Source: Aphis gossypii (Eukaryota > Arthropoda > Insecta > Hemiptera > Aphididae). From it: 64,000 nucleotides of DNA. A program made the translations under genes and the position numbers. The stretch covers positions 18,538,001 to 18,602,000 of the forward strand of contig NC_065532.1 in the NCBI RefSeq assembly GCF_020184175.1, in the 5' to 3' direction. This document shows, one piece after another, positions 62,745 through 64,000 of this stretch (its first letter is position 1; each line of letters opens with the position of its first letter). A model generated the notes under the pieces. The model made no database searches. It was not told the origin of the DNA and saw nothing but the letters and a program-made list of their open reading frames with translations.

Positions 62745-63000
62745 CTTGCATTTTAGCTTGTTTAACTTGGTTAGAAATTATTGATTCAGTAGGAGGCCGT
62801 TTGGTGAACCTTATAATTTTTTCATCTGAATATAATAAATAATGCGTTGAAAGACGAGCCGCACATTTCAGATATATTTCACCATTCTTATAATGACCAT
62901 CGGTTACAGTGAAGCTGAGTCCTAGTACAGTTGTCACAAGTTGTCCGCTACCTGCGAAGTACTTTTTGTAGTACGGTCCTTGTTCAACTGTAGAGTTGGC
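62745..63000 (-). CDS. Internal exon of a Beat (beaten path)-like immunoglobulin protein
   Basis: One 256-bp exon, bounded by tttattTAG before 63000 and GTAAAT after 62745 (minus strand), phase 0 in and phase 1 out. It reads ANSTVEQGPYYKKYFAGSGQ, then LGLSFTVTDGHYKNGEIYLK, CAARLSTHYLLYSDE. The LxLxFxVxxxHYxxGxIxLKC segment is the signature of the second Ig-like half of insect Beat proteins, cell-surface or secreted partners of Sidestep in axon guidance (family knowledge). An NST N-glycosylation site is at the start. The first Ig part should lie beyond the right edge of the window, and the C-terminal exon to the left was not found. Confidence 0.65.
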
Positions 63001-64000
63001 CTAAATAAAAATAATTTTGTAAAATGTTTTCAAATAATCCTGTGTTTTAATTACAAAACATCTAAAATGATTTTAAAATACATAAGACGTATTAAATATT
63101 AATGTTAAATTATTAATCGAAGTAGTACACCATTCATTATGTGGGTTGTCTCGCGTGTTACCGGTTTTCTATGTTCTCTAAGTTCTCTTATTCAAAATTC
63201 AAAAGCTTATAAATAAAAAAATGTAAATAGTTGAATGAGATAAATAAATATGATTACACCGGTGAAGAAAAGAGAAAATGTTGTAGTTCTAAAAGTCATA
63301 TTTATTACTTTTTAGTTGAAATAATGGTTTTTATTTTCTGAGAAAAATAATTATTCACGGGAAATACGTCTGATTTGAAAATATTCAACTGCACTGAAAT
63401 ATAGGTAGTAGTCTGTTGATAAATACATATTTAGAAGGAGTATGGATTTCAATCAAATGGCTTTTGTTTATTCATTTCTTGAAAGTATATTATTATCTTT
63501 TACGTCCATAATTGATTTAATGATATTTATTAACAGTTTACCATTCAAGAACAAAATAAATAATAATTTAGAATGATAACTTTGATAAATATTGAAATAC
63601 AGCTTATATTTAATTGTTTGGCTTACAATAGTGTTTATTAATATTAGAACAAATTAATACTGTACAATAGGGTGACCATAAATTTAAAAAAAAAAAAAAC
63701 AATTTCCGATTTTCTGTCAATATCTCTAAAACGGAAATTCAACTTTTAAGTTGGAAGTAAATACAAACATTATCTTATACAGGCATTTAAATTTATATTT
63801 AATGTTTTAGTACTTTATAAGTATATTAGAATATTGTATGTTATGGTTGTTGTAGCAATACTGATGAAATGAAAACAAAAGTAATCGATTCAAAATCACA
63901 TTTTTTTTATCAATGGATTTTCCGATTGGATCACGATCGCCTTAACACGAAGCTATTTATAACCTACGTATTTTCACCGATATCGATTCTCGTCTTTATT
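63001..64000. other. Intron of the Beat-like gene with a TE end at 63668
   Basis: AT-rich sequence that should be intronic for the minus-strand gene. TAGGGTGACCATA at 63668-63680 matches the start of the 6147-7068 element at 12 of 13 positions, so a second copy probably starts here and runs out of the window or is truncated. Confidence 0.35.

Overview
This window looks like a piece of an insect nuclear genome, most probably an aphid (Hemiptera). It is very AT-rich, genes are split into many exons by GT..AG introns, there is abundant low-copy transposon debris, and the recurrent 'taggtacctac'-type texture is familiar from aphid assemblies. The species call is inference. All gene models below were spliced by eye; where exon phases are stated, they were checked codon by codon.

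Layout. (i) 1-5400: transposon-scarred sequence, then a plus-strand C2H2 zinc-finger gene (exons 3030-3223 and 4664-5399). (ii) 7729-33854: two tandem minus-strand copies of an EPHX4-like membrane epoxide hydrolase. The distal copy (7729-19474) carries a one-base deletion that kills its frame. The proximal copy (28397-33854) is an intact 462-codon, six-exon gene. Between them lie an intronless orphan gene (24076-25320) with an unusual 16-residue tryptophan repeat behind a GC-rich leader of three hairpins, and a 5'-truncated Tigger/pogo transposase (25878-26690). (iii) 38193-46067: a 19-exon plus-strand gene whose phases join without a break. It encodes an RFX-family DNA-binding domain and RFX core, then a zinc-finger-gene-type exon module and four C2H2 fingers. 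This RFX-zinc-finger chimera, which has lost the recognisable RFX dimerisation domain, is the most interesting object in the window. (iv) 48523-50428: a six-exon, 360-residue type I membrane protein with a von Willebrand factor C domain and a PPPY motif, resembling DGCR2/IDD. (v) 50429-62744: gene-poor sequence with hAT, Ty3/gypsy gag and terminal-inverted-repeat remnants. (vi) 62745-63000: one internal exon of a Beat (beaten path)-like immunoglobulin protein on the minus strand; the rest lies outside the window.

The genes do not form a pathway. The two epoxide hydrolases are a local duplication. The two zinc-finger loci share an exon module and a run of psi-K-x-E (SUMO-consensus) tetrapeptides. 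Several transposons are delimited by inverted termini and target-site duplications. No tRNA, rRNA or CRISPR array was recognised.
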